Source: an uncultured Flavobacteriales bacterium
GTDB taxonomy: Bacteria > Bacteroidota > Bacteroidia > Flavobacteriales_G > Salibacteraceae
Direction: 5' to 3'
NCBI GenBank assembly: GCA_937899835.1
Contig: CALCCE010000091.1
Location: forward strand, 1 to 54,090
Length of the DNA stretch: 54,090 bases
Both the position numbers and the translations under genes were made by a program. This document shows positions 8,646-15,908 of the stretch, piece after piece. Under the pieces are notes generated by a model. The model searched no databases. It saw only the letters and a list, made by a program, of their open reading frames with translations, and had not been told where the DNA came from. Every line of letters starts with the position of its first letter. The stretch's first letter is position 1.

Positions 8646-8676
8646 TGCCTCAATTTTGGGGAATTACCAATTCTAT

Positions 8677-9186
8677 TTAATTGTATGGGCCATTCCTGAG
8701 GATCCTTTTGATCATGGCCATTTGGCCGGCGTGCCACATTTGGTGTTTGAACACAAAGGTCAACGCTCCAAATTTGTTTTTAGCAGCAGGGTTGGGAGTA
8801 GAGGTGTGTTGGTCTAATTCGGCTTCGGGTAATTTTTGCACAGCATCCGAAACCATTTGGGTCATCATTGCACGGTCTTCCTTCAAGCGCTCAGTCGAAA
8901 ATCTATCTGGCCAATCAGCACCAGGATTGCTTTTGATGAAGTAGTGTTTTTGCAATTCTTGCAATGGAAAATGCGCTCTAAAAGGAACATGAATCTCGTG
9001 TTCAGCGGGAAAAATCGACATCACGCCATGGAAATATTTGGACAAAATTAAGTGACCAATTTGCCAATTGATGCTGGAATTAACCGCTGTTACTAATTCC
9101 CACTCCTCAGGTTTTAGGTCAGAAAGCACATAGTCGATCCAGCGGTCGCTCGAGCGAATTTGAGATTGGATAAAATCAATTTTCAT
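8677..9186 (-). CDS. DinB-like four-helix-bundle protein
   Basis: 169 residues in one domain. The metal-binding His pattern of DinB/YfiT-like proteins is visible: INWQIGHLILSKYFH in helix 2 and FVFKHQMWHAGQMAMIKRI in the last helix. The length is typical of the family. Members bind a divalent metal, and some are thiol S-transferases (BshC-linked bacillithiol or mycothiol enzymes), but the substrate here is unknown. There is no signal peptide, so it is cytoplasmic. The membrane-protein gene ending at 8001 follows on the same strand. The gene is divergent from the plus-strand gene at 9517, with a purine-rich repeat tract in between. Confidence 0.8.
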   Translation of the reverse strand: MKIDFIQSQIRSSDRWIDYVLSDLKPEEWELVTAVNSSINWQIGHLILSKYFHGVMSIFPAEHEIHVPFRAHFPLQELQKHYFIKSNPGADWPDRFSTERLKEDRAMMTQMVSDAVQKLPEAELDQHTSTPNPAAKNKFGALTFVFKHQMWHAGQMAMIKRILRNGPYN

Positions 9187-9226
9187 ACGCCTGGATTTTT
9201 AACGAAGATGAAAAAATTTGAACTTT

Positions 9227-9400
9227 TGAGAAACGAGAAACGAGAAACGAGAGATGAGAAACGAGATACGAGATACGAGATACGAGAGCGAGATACGAGA
9301 GCGAGGACGAGAGCGAGGACGAGAGCGGAGGATGAAAATGAAAGTGGAGAATGAAAATGAGAGTGGAGAATGAGAATGAGAACGGAGGGTGGTTGTTTTG
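9227..9400 (+). repeat. Purine-rich degenerate 6-7-nt repeat tract (copy 2)
   Basis: The longest purine-rich run on the plus strand. It begins with repeats of AGAAACG, changes to AGATACG (three in a row), then AGAGCG/AGGACG alternation, and ends with GAGAATG/GAAAATG words. This gradient of unit variants is typical of local slippage. It lies in the promoter-side gap between the divergent genes at 9186 and 9517. Open frames through it encode only low-complexity Arg/Glu or Ser/Arg peptides and are not genes. Confidence 0.8.
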
Positions 9401-9516
9401 TTGATGTTTGTTGGTAGGATTGAAGGCGCTTTGGTGATGTTCTGCATTGGATTGAAACATTTTTAGAGTTTGTGTGCTTACATGGTACTGATTTGATTGT
9501 TTAAGCTGGTTTTTTG

Positions 9517-10170
9517 ATGACACCCAATTTTCAGTATTTGATGGAGGCAATTCAGATTGTCTTGGTAGTGGTTGTTGGTCTGGTGGTTTTTATGTTGGTG
9601 CGGCCTACTCGTTTTGGGAGGTTAAAGAAGCGGGTGGGAAACCCAAACCTTGAAGTTGTACAAGCCACCTCGATTTTTTACCACCAAGATGACTACCGGC
9701 AAGTAGAGTTGGTACCTCAGGAAAATCTCCCTTTTTTCAAGCAAGAAATGGCGGCTTTTGCCTACAAATCCTCCCAAGGTGATGTCGACATCCATCAGCA
9801 GGTGGACGATGGGATTCCACTGCACGATCGGGGAATTGATCCTGATGATTTAAATAAGCAATTGTTGCGCTTAGGCTTGCCGCGTTTTAATCGGGTTTCC
9901 ACCGGCGTTCGTCCGGGGGAGATGAAAAGTGAACGGACCTTTGGCTATGGAGACGACAACAATGCTATTTTTTTCGATGAAGAAATAAGCCGTGTAAAAA
10001 ACATCTGGTTCGTTGGTCAACCGAAGGTGGAATTGAAGTTGTTGTCCAATATCCTCTATGAGTTAGGGCAAGACCATCAATTGGTGCTGATGGACTGGAA
10101 TCGGCTAAAAGCGATTGAATTGAACGATCGTGAGCAAATAGACAATTACCTGAGCAGGCGGTTACGATAA
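9517..10170 (+). CDS. Hypothetical single-pass membrane-anchored protein
   Basis: 217 residues from the ATG at 9517; an in-frame TTG lies one codon upstream. Residues about 10-30 form one strong hydrophobic helix (IQIVLVVVVGLVVFMLV) with positive residues after it, suggesting N-out/C-in or a signal anchor. The remaining ~185 residues are soluble, acidic in the middle (DDGIPLHDRGIDPDDLNKQL), with no family motif that I recognise. About 170 bp of non-repeat and repeat DNA separate it from the DinB-like gene, and it has no close downstream partner. Its real-gene status rests on length, the membrane anchor and an ordinary residue composition. Confidence 0.65.
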   Translation: MTPNFQYLMEAIQIVLVVVVGLVVFMLVRPTRFGRLKKRVGNPNLEVVQATSIFYHQDDYRQVELVPQENLPFFKQEMAAFAYKSSQGDVDIHQQVDDGIPLHDRGIDPDDLNKQLLRLGLPRFNRVSTGVRPGEMKSERTFGYGDDNNAIFFDEEISRVKNIWFVGQPKVELKLLSNILYELGQDHQLVLMDWNRLKAIELNDREQIDNYLSRRLR

Positions 10171-10469
10171 GGACAATGCCATGTTCATAAAAGTACCCCC
10201 TGTAGAATTGTCGGTTTCTATCTAAATCTTTTCCTTTGCAGCGTAAATTAACGGCCTCTTCCGGTGAGGATGCTATTAGTGGTTTGGAAGCAGGATTTTC
10301 CAAGTAAACAAACTGGTAGTAAAGGCTGTTTTTAGTATGGAAATCATTAACAAATTTGGTTCATTTTGCGAATGGTGAAGATGGGCTGCATTGAAGATAA
10401 ATGGAGCGAGTTAGTGCGATGATAGAAGTGAAAGAATACCTTATATTAGGTATTGGCAGTTAGAAGACA
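10171..10469. other. Intergenic stretch, no gene seen
   Basis: About 300 bp with no supported gene. A minus-strand frame across 9965-10303 has a coherent-looking start but runs antisense into the upstream CDS, and I could not connect it to a family. A regulatory role is undetermined. Confidence 0.35.
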
Positions 10470-10874
10470 ATGCCAGTACTTTCGCTATTTAGAAAGAGTC
10501 TAAATAACATTCGATCATTGCGTTTGAAAACTGTATTAGTCTTCGAAGAGTGGACCATTACCATCGGCGATAATTGGAATGTCTACTGTGACAATCTTTG
10601 CATTGCTCGAAATAAGAAAGAATTTCTTCTGCTCCGAAGGTGTGTTTCAAGGCATATCATGCATCAAAATTGTCATTCCCCTCGTTGTATGGTTATCCTG
10701 GATCCACGCACCAAAAATCGGGTAACAGTTGACAGGCACAAGGTGATCGGATTCCTCAACTTTCTCGCAAACGCCAACATTTATTATAGGTACCTCACAG
10801 CCAATAGTGAAGCGGGAGGATCTTTGGTCACCCAATACGATTGGCAGTCAACATCAGGCATACATCTAAACTAA
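10470..10874 (+). CDS. Hypothetical 134-aa basic protein
   Basis: I do not recognise this protein. It is basic and rich in Arg, Asn and Cys (four Cys between residues 39 and 73), with no signal peptide or membrane helix. It ends 9 bp before the ferredoxin-NADP reductase gene on the same strand, which would suit a cotranscribed gene. The unusual composition leaves room for it being a chance frame, so confidence is limited. Confidence 0.4.
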   Translation: MPVLSLFRKSLNNIRSLRLKTVLVFEEWTITIGDNWNVYCDNLCIARNKKEFLLLRRCVSRHIMHQNCHSPRCMVILDPRTKNRVTVDRHKVIGFLNFLANANIYYRYLTANSEAGGSLVTQYDWQSTSGIHLN

Positions 10875-10883
10875 AACATTTTC

Positions 10884-11894
10884 ATGATCGAAACAGATCT
10901 TTTAATCATTGGTGCAGGTCCATGTGGACTTTTTACTGTTTTTGAGGCAGGACTTTTAAAATTGCGCTGTCACCTGATAGATGTTCTTCCTATTCCAGGA
11001 GGGCAATGCGCTGAAATCTATCCCAAAAAGCCGATTTACGACATCCCTGGTTACCCATCGATCCTGGCGGGAGATTTGGTTGATAACCTGATGGATCAGA
11101 TCAAGCCGTTTGACCCAGGATTCACTCTTGGTGAACGGGTAGAAAAAGTTGAAAAGGACGAAGACGGTAAATTCATTGTTACCACGAGTCACAACACCGT
11201 TCATAAAGCACCGGTAGTTGCAATTGCTGGTGGATTAGGTTGTTTTGAGCCTCGTAAACCTCCGATCTCCAACATCGAAGACTTTGAACGAAAAGGTATC
11301 GACTACATCGTAAAGGATCCTGAAAAATTTCGCGACAAACGCGTAGTTATTTCCGGTGGTGGCGATTCGGCTCTCGACTGGGCGCTCTTTTTAGCGGATG
11401 ACGTGGCCAGTGAGGTGAGCTTGGTCCACCGGAGAAGTTCTTTCCGAGGGCATCCGGATTCGGTAGACAAAGTGATGCAAATGGCTGAGAGCGGCAAGAT
11501 CAACCTTATCACTGATTCTGAGGTAGTGAAGGTGAGTGGCAACGGCCACTTAGAAGCATTAGAGATTAAAAGCAAAAAAGGAGGTGTCATTCAACAAGGA
11601 TTGGACTACTGGCTCCCCTTGTTTGGCCTTTCGCCAGCTTTAGGACCCATTGCAGATTGGGGCCTGAACATTACCAAAAATAGCATTGAGGTTGATACCT
11701 TTGATTATAGTACCAATGTTCCGGGCATTTATGCCATTGGAGATATTAATCACTATCCGGGTAAATTGAAATTAATCTTGTGCGGATTTCATGAGGCTAC
11801 GCTCATGGTACAGAGTGCTTTCAAAACGGTTTATCCGGATAAGAAACTATCGTTCAAATACACGACCGTGATGGGAGGTATTAGCGGTTTCTAA
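10884..11894 (+). CDS. Ferredoxin/flavodoxin-NADP+ reductase, thioredoxin-reductase-like type
   Basis: 336 residues. The FAD-binding motif GAGPCG is at residues 10-15, followed by PGGQCAEIYPKKPIYDIPGYP, a signature of the TrxR-like FNR (YumC) family. The NADPH-binding GGGDSALDWA motif is near residue 159, and a C-terminal FAD motif GDINHYPGKLKLI is near 292. The redox CxxC of true thioredoxin reductases is absent from the NADPH domain, which supports FNR over TrxR. It transfers electrons between NADPH and ferredoxin or flavodoxin in the cytoplasm. The ferredoxin gene starts 3 bp after its stop, and flavodoxin follows, giving an internally consistent operon. The ATG at 10884 is adjacent to the FAD fold. 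Confidence 0.9.
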   Translation: MIETDLLIIGAGPCGLFTVFEAGLLKLRCHLIDVLPIPGGQCAEIYPKKPIYDIPGYPSILAGDLVDNLMDQIKPFDPGFTLGERVEKVEKDEDGKFIVTTSHNTVHKAPVVAIAGGLGCFEPRKPPISNIEDFERKGIDYIVKDPEKFRDKRVVISGGGDSALDWALFLADDVASEVSLVHRRSSFRGHPDSVDKVMQMAESGKINLITDSEVVKVSGNGHLEALEIKSKKGGVIQQGLDYWLPLFGLSPALGPIADWGLNITKNSIEVDTFDYSTNVPGIYAIGDINHYPGKLKLILCGFHEATLMVQSAFKTVYPDKKLSFKYTTVMGGISGF

Positions 11895-11897
11895 ATC

Positions 11898-12218
11898 ATG
11901 AGCATAATAAAGGTTACTGTCATAGATCGGGAGGAAGTAGAGCATGAGTTAGAGGCTCCCACCGACATGAATATGAACCTTATGGAGCTCTGTAAAGCAT
12001 ACGAGCTTCCGGTGAAAGGAACTTGTGGAGGCATGGCCATGTGTGCAAGTTGCCATTGTTATATTGAATCTACGCACGAACTGAAAGAAGCATCCGACGA
12101 CGAAGAAGACATGTTAGATCAAGCCTTTTTTGTTCAAGACAACAGTCGCTTAGGATGTCAGGTATTTCTTGAAGAAGAATTAGAAGGTCTTATTATACGA
12201 TTAGCATCAGAAGGTTAG
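11898..12218 (+). CDS. 2Fe-2S ferredoxin, adrenodoxin type
   Basis: 106 residues, the usual length for this class. The cluster ligands are C43, C49, C52 and C87 in a CX5CX2C...C pattern (GTCGGMAMCASC and LGCQV). Two further Cys (C32 and C54) are not expected ligands. Asp/Glu-rich segments between 58 and 75 resemble the acidic partner-docking helix of adrenodoxin-like proteins. Its 3-bp spacing to the reductase gene and 2-bp spacing to the flavodoxin gene imply coexpression, and the reductase is its obvious electron donor. Confidence 0.92.
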   Translation: MSIIKVTVIDREEVEHELEAPTDMNMNLMELCKAYELPVKGTCGGMAMCASCHCYIESTHELKEASDDEEDMLDQAFFVQDNSRLGCQVFLEEELEGLIIRLASEG

Positions 12219-12220
12219 TT

Positions 12221-12769
12221 ATGGAAAATACACCAACTATTGGACTGTTCTGGGGCTCCGATACGGGTGCCACCGACGGAATTGCTGAAGAATTGCAAAA
12301 CTTATTAGGGGCAGAGCTTAAAATTGAAGCCCACGAAGTACATCAGGTAAAACCAGAGGACTTTGCGCCTTACGATTATTACATCCTCGGACTCTCCACC
12401 TGGTATGATGGTGAGCTCCAAAGTGATTGGGATCAATTCTTCGAAAAGTTTTGTGAGATTGACTTCACCGGCAAAACGGTGGCCATCTTTGGTCTTGGAG
12501 ATCAGGAAGGCTACGCGCATTGGTTTGTAGACGGCATGGGCATCATTGCCGATCAGGTAGTGAAAGCCGGTGGAAAGATGATTGGAGAGTGGTCGGCCGA
12601 AACCTATGAATATGTAGAGTCGAAAGCCGAGGTGCGGAAAGGAATTTTTTACGGACTCGCTATTGACGAAGATTGCCAACCTGAGCTTACTACCGGACGT
12701 GTGCAAGAATGGAGTGAGCAAATTATTGGCGAATTCAAAGCTGCATTTGAAACAGTAAGCCCTGCTTAA
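12221..12769 (+). CDS. fldA: Flavodoxin, long-chain
   Basis: 182 residues. The FMN phosphate loop is IGLFWGSDTGATDGIAEEL near the N-terminus. The isoalloxazine loops are visible as LSTWYDGELQSDWDQF and FGLGDQEGYAHWFVDGMG. The length fits long-chain flavodoxins of the FldA/NifF kind. It carries single electrons between an NADPH reductase and acceptors and commonly replaces ferredoxin when iron is short. Having ferredoxin and flavodoxin next to the same reductase suggests interchangeable carriers, but no Fur-like site was identified, so iron regulation is conjecture. The start overlaps no gene and lies 2 bp after the ferredoxin stop. Confidence 0.93.
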   Translation: MENTPTIGLFWGSDTGATDGIAEELQNLLGAELKIEAHEVHQVKPEDFAPYDYYILGLSTWYDGELQSDWDQFFEKFCEIDFTGKTVAIFGLGDQEGYAHWFVDGMGIIADQVVKAGGKMIGEWSAETYEYVESKAEVRKGIFYGLAIDEDCQPELTTGRVQEWSEQIIGEFKAAFETVSPA

Positions 12770-12850
12770 TCAGGGAGCTACTGATTACCATTTGCCCTCC
12801 ATTTAGCGTTAGGTTTTTAACCTGACGGTACTTATTACGCCCACTGATCA

Positions 12851-13534
12851 ATGGAAAAGGTCGAAATTTTTGAAGGTGATCGAGCCACCAATTACGATAA
12901 CTTTGTGCATCAGTGGATTCCCGGCTACGACTACGTTATGGAAACGTTGCCCCGGTTGTTGCACAATCTTGGGGCAGACTCGAGTAGTGGACTGTTAGTA
13001 GCAGGTTGCGGTACCGGTGGAGAAATCATCGCACTGCGTGATGCAGGTTACGATGGCCCCATTACTGGTGTCGATCCTTCCCCGCAAATGATGGAACTGG
13101 CCCATCAAAAAATAGAACATCTAACAAATATCAAATTGGTGAGTGGAGAAGTCAAGGACTTGCCTTTGGCCAATTCTTATGGAGCCGCTACCCTCATTTT
13201 GGTGCTTCATTTTTTAGCCGACAACGGCACCAAACAAGCATTGCTCAACGACCTGGCGGAGCGCATGAAACCCGGTGCTCCACTGGTTATGGTAGATATT
13301 TTCGGTACCCCTGAAGAATTGCAAGATAATCTGCAGGTATTGAAACACCTGTTGCCCAAAGCCATCACTGAAGAACAAGCCAACGAGCGCTTAGAGCGCA
13401 TCAAAGAAAAAATAAACTACATCTCTGAAAGTAGACTAAGCGAGCTGCTTGTAAACGCTGGCTTTAAACCTCCCACACGTTTTATCCACACATCGATTTA
13501 CGGCGGCTGGTACACTATAAAAGCCACAGCATAG
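12851..13534 (+). CDS. Class I SAM-dependent methyltransferase
   Basis: 227 residues with a Rossmann-like core. Motif I reads LLVAGCGTGGEIIAL (residues 48-62), followed by the acidic post-motif residue in ITGVDPSPQMMELA, and ATLILVLHFLAD matches motif IV. A C-terminal helical region (about 165-210) would cover substrate binding. The substrate cannot be told. It follows the flavodoxin gene by 81 bp and may be in the same transcript or start from its own promoter. A bidirectional terminator lies about 280 bp downstream. Confidence 0.85.
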   Translation: MEKVEIFEGDRATNYDNFVHQWIPGYDYVMETLPRLLHNLGADSSSGLLVAGCGTGGEIIALRDAGYDGPITGVDPSPQMMELAHQKIEHLTNIKLVSGEVKDLPLANSYGAATLILVLHFLADNGTKQALLNDLAERMKPGAPLVMVDIFGTPEELQDNLQVLKHLLPKAITEEQANERLERIKEKINYISESRLSELLVNAGFKPPTRFIHTSIYGGWYTIKATA

Positions 13535-14064
13535 ACTCTGGAGAAGTCCAAAGCGTTGAATCACGTATATCTATAGCATTGCTTTAGTTTCCTTTCCTTT
13601 CCTGAAAGGTTATATGCTTTTGTCAGAGTAGCTCCACATGAAACTTATTTTAAGCATTTATAGCTTAATTAGATTTTTTTTTCAGTTCACTCTTTCTTGT
13701 TTGTTTCCCCAATAAATAGCTTTATTTCTTTTTTTTAGAAAAACGAATTTTGGAAACAAGCTGACTTATTTAGAGCCTTAAATAGGTTACCCCTCGCAAC
13801 TGCGTCTCGTAAAAAAAGATCCTTCGCTAGCTAAGGATCTTTTTGAGTAACTCATCAATACTATTCCTGTCGCATGCAAGCAGAAAAGAAGAATTTCCGT
13901 TTGTTGCATCAGGCGTTGCTGGTGAATAGGAAATAAGGGGGAGAGTTAATTACCAATAGCATTCCATTTCTTCATTAACAGTCTACGATGCAGAATTGCC
14001 GGCAGGTCTGTAAGTGGAATTGATGATAACTCCGGTACTGGTGCAGGTGAAGGGGAAAAGGTAA
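13535..14064. other. Convergent intergenic region with AT-rich segment
   Basis: 530 bp between convergent genes with no supported ORF. The first half is AT-rich with long T and TTCTTT runs (about 13660-13740). A terminator sits at 13813-13844. The remainder up to 14064 shows no further structure that I can support. Confidence 0.5.
13813..13844. terminator. Bidirectional intrinsic terminator
   Basis: AAAAAGATCCTT (13813-13824) and AAGGATCTTTTT (13833-13844) form a perfect 12-bp inverted repeat around an 8-nt loop, with A/T tracts on both ends. It separates the methyltransferase from the convergent secreted-protein gene at 14065. Confidence 0.88.
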
Positions 14065-14445
14065 TTATTGAACGATCAGCCGGCAATGACCGCTTCCTCC
14101 ACCTATGTCCCAGGTAAAAAAGTAGGGACCTGCATAGGCGAAGTCACAAGGCAAACCTGCCCAATCTGGTGCTATAATTGACCCTGTTCCGAGGATGGAC
14201 ATTGCTCCAATCCGATGAAACTGTTTTCCGGGGGAGGCAGCCATCACCGACATTCCTCCCGAAGGAATACCGAAATCCAGTATAGCCTCTGGATCGCCGT
14301 CTGGGGGACAAAATATTGGAAAAACGGCTTCTCCTCCAAGGTCTATTGTTACAGCAGTATAGTTGAGAACTGTTACTGAATTGCACTGAGCTACAGCCCA
14401 AGTACTAAAACAGGTCAATACCACTAACATTAAAAAGTTTCTCAT
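14065..14445 (-). CDS. Small secreted protein, paralog A
   Basis: 126 residues from the ATG at 14445; a start further upstream would put 14 residues before an obvious signal peptide (MRNFLMLVVLTCFSTWAVAQ). The mature part has six Cys-containing stretches in a fixed pattern, including VFPIFCPPDGDPEA, an IGAMSILGTGS segment and APDWAGLPCDF. It ends in strands with GGGSGHCRL. I do not recognise a family. It has no T9SS sorting domain, so periplasmic or outer-membrane-associated localisation is expected. It is over 60% alike by eye to the next upstream gene, and the DNA is also similar, so this is a recent tandem duplication. Confidence 0.8.
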   Translation of the reverse strand: MRNFLMLVVLTCFSTWAVAQCNSVTVLNYTAVTIDLGGEAVFPIFCPPDGDPEAILDFGIPSGGMSVMAASPGKQFHRIGAMSILGTGSIIAPDWAGLPCDFAYAGPYFFTWDIGGGSGHCRLIVQ

Positions 14446-14576
14446 GATTTTAGAATTAAAGGTGGATAAATAAGTGAGCTGAAACACACGCTAAGAAAGC
14501 GCCAGAAAATCCAATGGAATAGATCAACTCATATTTAAAACTGTTTTTGAGCCTTGAAAAACGATTTCGTCAATGA

Positions 14577-14954
14577 TTAATAAATTTCCATCTTACAAAA
14601 ACCACCTGATCCTACATCCCATATAATAAAATAGGGACCAGGAGGGGCAAAGTCACAAGGCGATCCTACCCAATCTGGTGCTATACTTGAGCCTGTTCCA
14701 AGGACAGACATGGCTCCAATCCGGTAAAATTGCTTTCCCATTGAGGCGGATAGCAATGTTGTTTCTCCTGGAGCAACACCGAATTCTACAGCGGCCTCCG
14801 GGTCGCCATCAGGTGGACAAAACACAGGAAAAACGGCTTCGCCTCCAACGTCTATCGTTACAGCAGTATAATTGGTTATTCCCACTTTTTCGCATTGGGC
14901 CATCCCCCAGGTACTACAGCCGACCAAGGCCATCAACATTAAAATTTTTCTCAT
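14577..14954 (-). CDS. Small secreted protein, paralog B
   Basis: 125 residues with signal peptide MRKILMLMALVGCSTWGMAQ. It shares with paralog A the TNYTAVTID-GGEAVFP block, FCPPDGDPEA, a GKQF-RIGAMS-LGTGS block, APDW-G-PCDF, and the GPYF-WD end. The two differ mainly around residues 70-80 and at the tip. The genes are separated by 131 bp and probably cotranscribed or expressed from similar promoters. The function is unknown. Conserved Cys positions suggest disulfides formed after export. Confidence 0.8.
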   Translation of the reverse strand: MRKILMLMALVGCSTWGMAQCEKVGITNYTAVTIDVGGEAVFPVFCPPDGDPEAAVEFGVAPGETTLLSASMGKQFYRIGAMSVLGTGSSIAPDWVGSPCDFAPPGPYFIIWDVGSGGFCKMEIY

Positions 14955-15416
14955 AAATCATAGAATTAATAAGTGAATAAATAAATGCGCTGAATTACGC
15001 TTCACTAAAGTACCAGGAGCTCTATCGAATCATGTCAACCCACGTTTCGAGTTTGTCAACCCATGTTTTATTTTAATCTAAATTGGGCTCTAAGTGTTGA
15101 TTTTGACCCCAAGGTGTAAAAACATCCCGTTGACTCTTATCATTGTTTGTCCGGCAAACAGCTATTAAAAATCACCTATTTGTTTTTGAATTATCCGTAA
15201 AAAATCTCCTTTTTTCATTGCTTTATGTAAGCACTTTAGTCCCTCCAACCTAAAGCCTCATCAAACCACCAATGCGTTAAGACAAACCGTTTTATCGGGT
15301 CCCGATTTTGTTTGCCGTTCACCCGATCACCGCCTAAGGGCAATGCTCATTGAAGCCTTCAACATATACAATCCTAATCCTACATGTCTTCTATAATTTC
15401 GCTTTTCGAAAAACAG

Positions 15417-15620
15417 CATAGCCTCTCGCTCTCCATCCTCGTTCTCGCTTTCCATCCTCGAATCTCGTTCTCGTATCTCGCTCATCAGTCTCGCTCCCCG
15501 TTCTCATTTTCGTATCTCGCTCTCCATTCCCGCTCCCCTTCTCAGTCTCGCTCCCCGTTCTCCTTCTCGTATCTTGTTCTCGTTCTCGTTCTCGTATCTC
15601 GTTCTCCGTTCTCTCCCATC
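15417..15620 (-). repeat. Degenerate 6-7-nt repeat tract (copy 3, inverted)
   Basis: The plus strand is pyrimidine-rich. Its reverse complement has the same words as the tracts at 7546 and 9227: AGAACG, AGATACG, GAGCG, AGACTG and AGGATG. It is over 200 bp long and the most degenerate of the three. It lies in the divergent region before the RNA-repair operon. Any open frame through it encodes a Ser/Arg/Leu low-complexity peptide and is not a gene. Confidence 0.8.
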
Positions 15621-15754
15621 GTCCTTATAAAGCAAAATTTATTTGCAGCAAAAAAAGCTCCCAGTTACCTTTGCCTCGCAACTTCCTCGAAGTAGAATCT
15701 CAATTACGGAGGATTGCCTATGCGTAATTATACCAGCATATCGACCACGCAGCA

Positions 15755-15771
15755 CTGGAGTTAGACTCCAG
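15755..15771. promoter_or_regulatory. Small perfect hairpin upstream of rtcB
   Basis: CTGGAGT (15755-15761) and ACTCCAG (15765-15771) pair around a TAG loop, about 140 bp before the rtcB start. It could be an operator or a leader-RNA stem; nothing distinguishes these. Confidence 0.4.
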
Positions 15772-15908
15772 GATTTTCTTCGCTGCCTCCTTCTGGAAAC
15801 CCGTCACGGGTAGGGCCAGAATACCCTTTCTTTTTTCTTTTACCTGATTCGAACCGTACCGGCCCTTGGTGTCTGGTTTGCTTTCCGAATCGTTTCAAAA
15901 CACGAGCT

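Larger units (their letters stand above)
14955..15908. other. Large divergent non-coding region upstream of rtcB
   Basis: 954 bp between the divergent paralog-B and rtcB genes. It contains a pair of near-identical GTCAACCCA words near 15033 and 15054, AT-rich sequence to about 15250, the pyrimidine-rich repeat tract at 15417-15620, and a hairpin at 15755-15771. A near-palindrome ACCCGTCACGGGT lies near 15798-15810. No convincing gene is present. The rtcB promoter should lie within the last 150 bp or beyond the repeat. Confidence 0.5.

Noticed and set aside
9176-9550. Minus-strand open frame covering the purine-rich tract
   Set aside because: Low-complexity Ser/His/Phe composition arises from the repeat and it overlaps the start of two real genes.
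15384-15695. Plus-strand open frame through the pyrimidine repeat tract
   Set aside because: Encodes only Ser/Arg/Leu low-complexity peptide created by the repeat.
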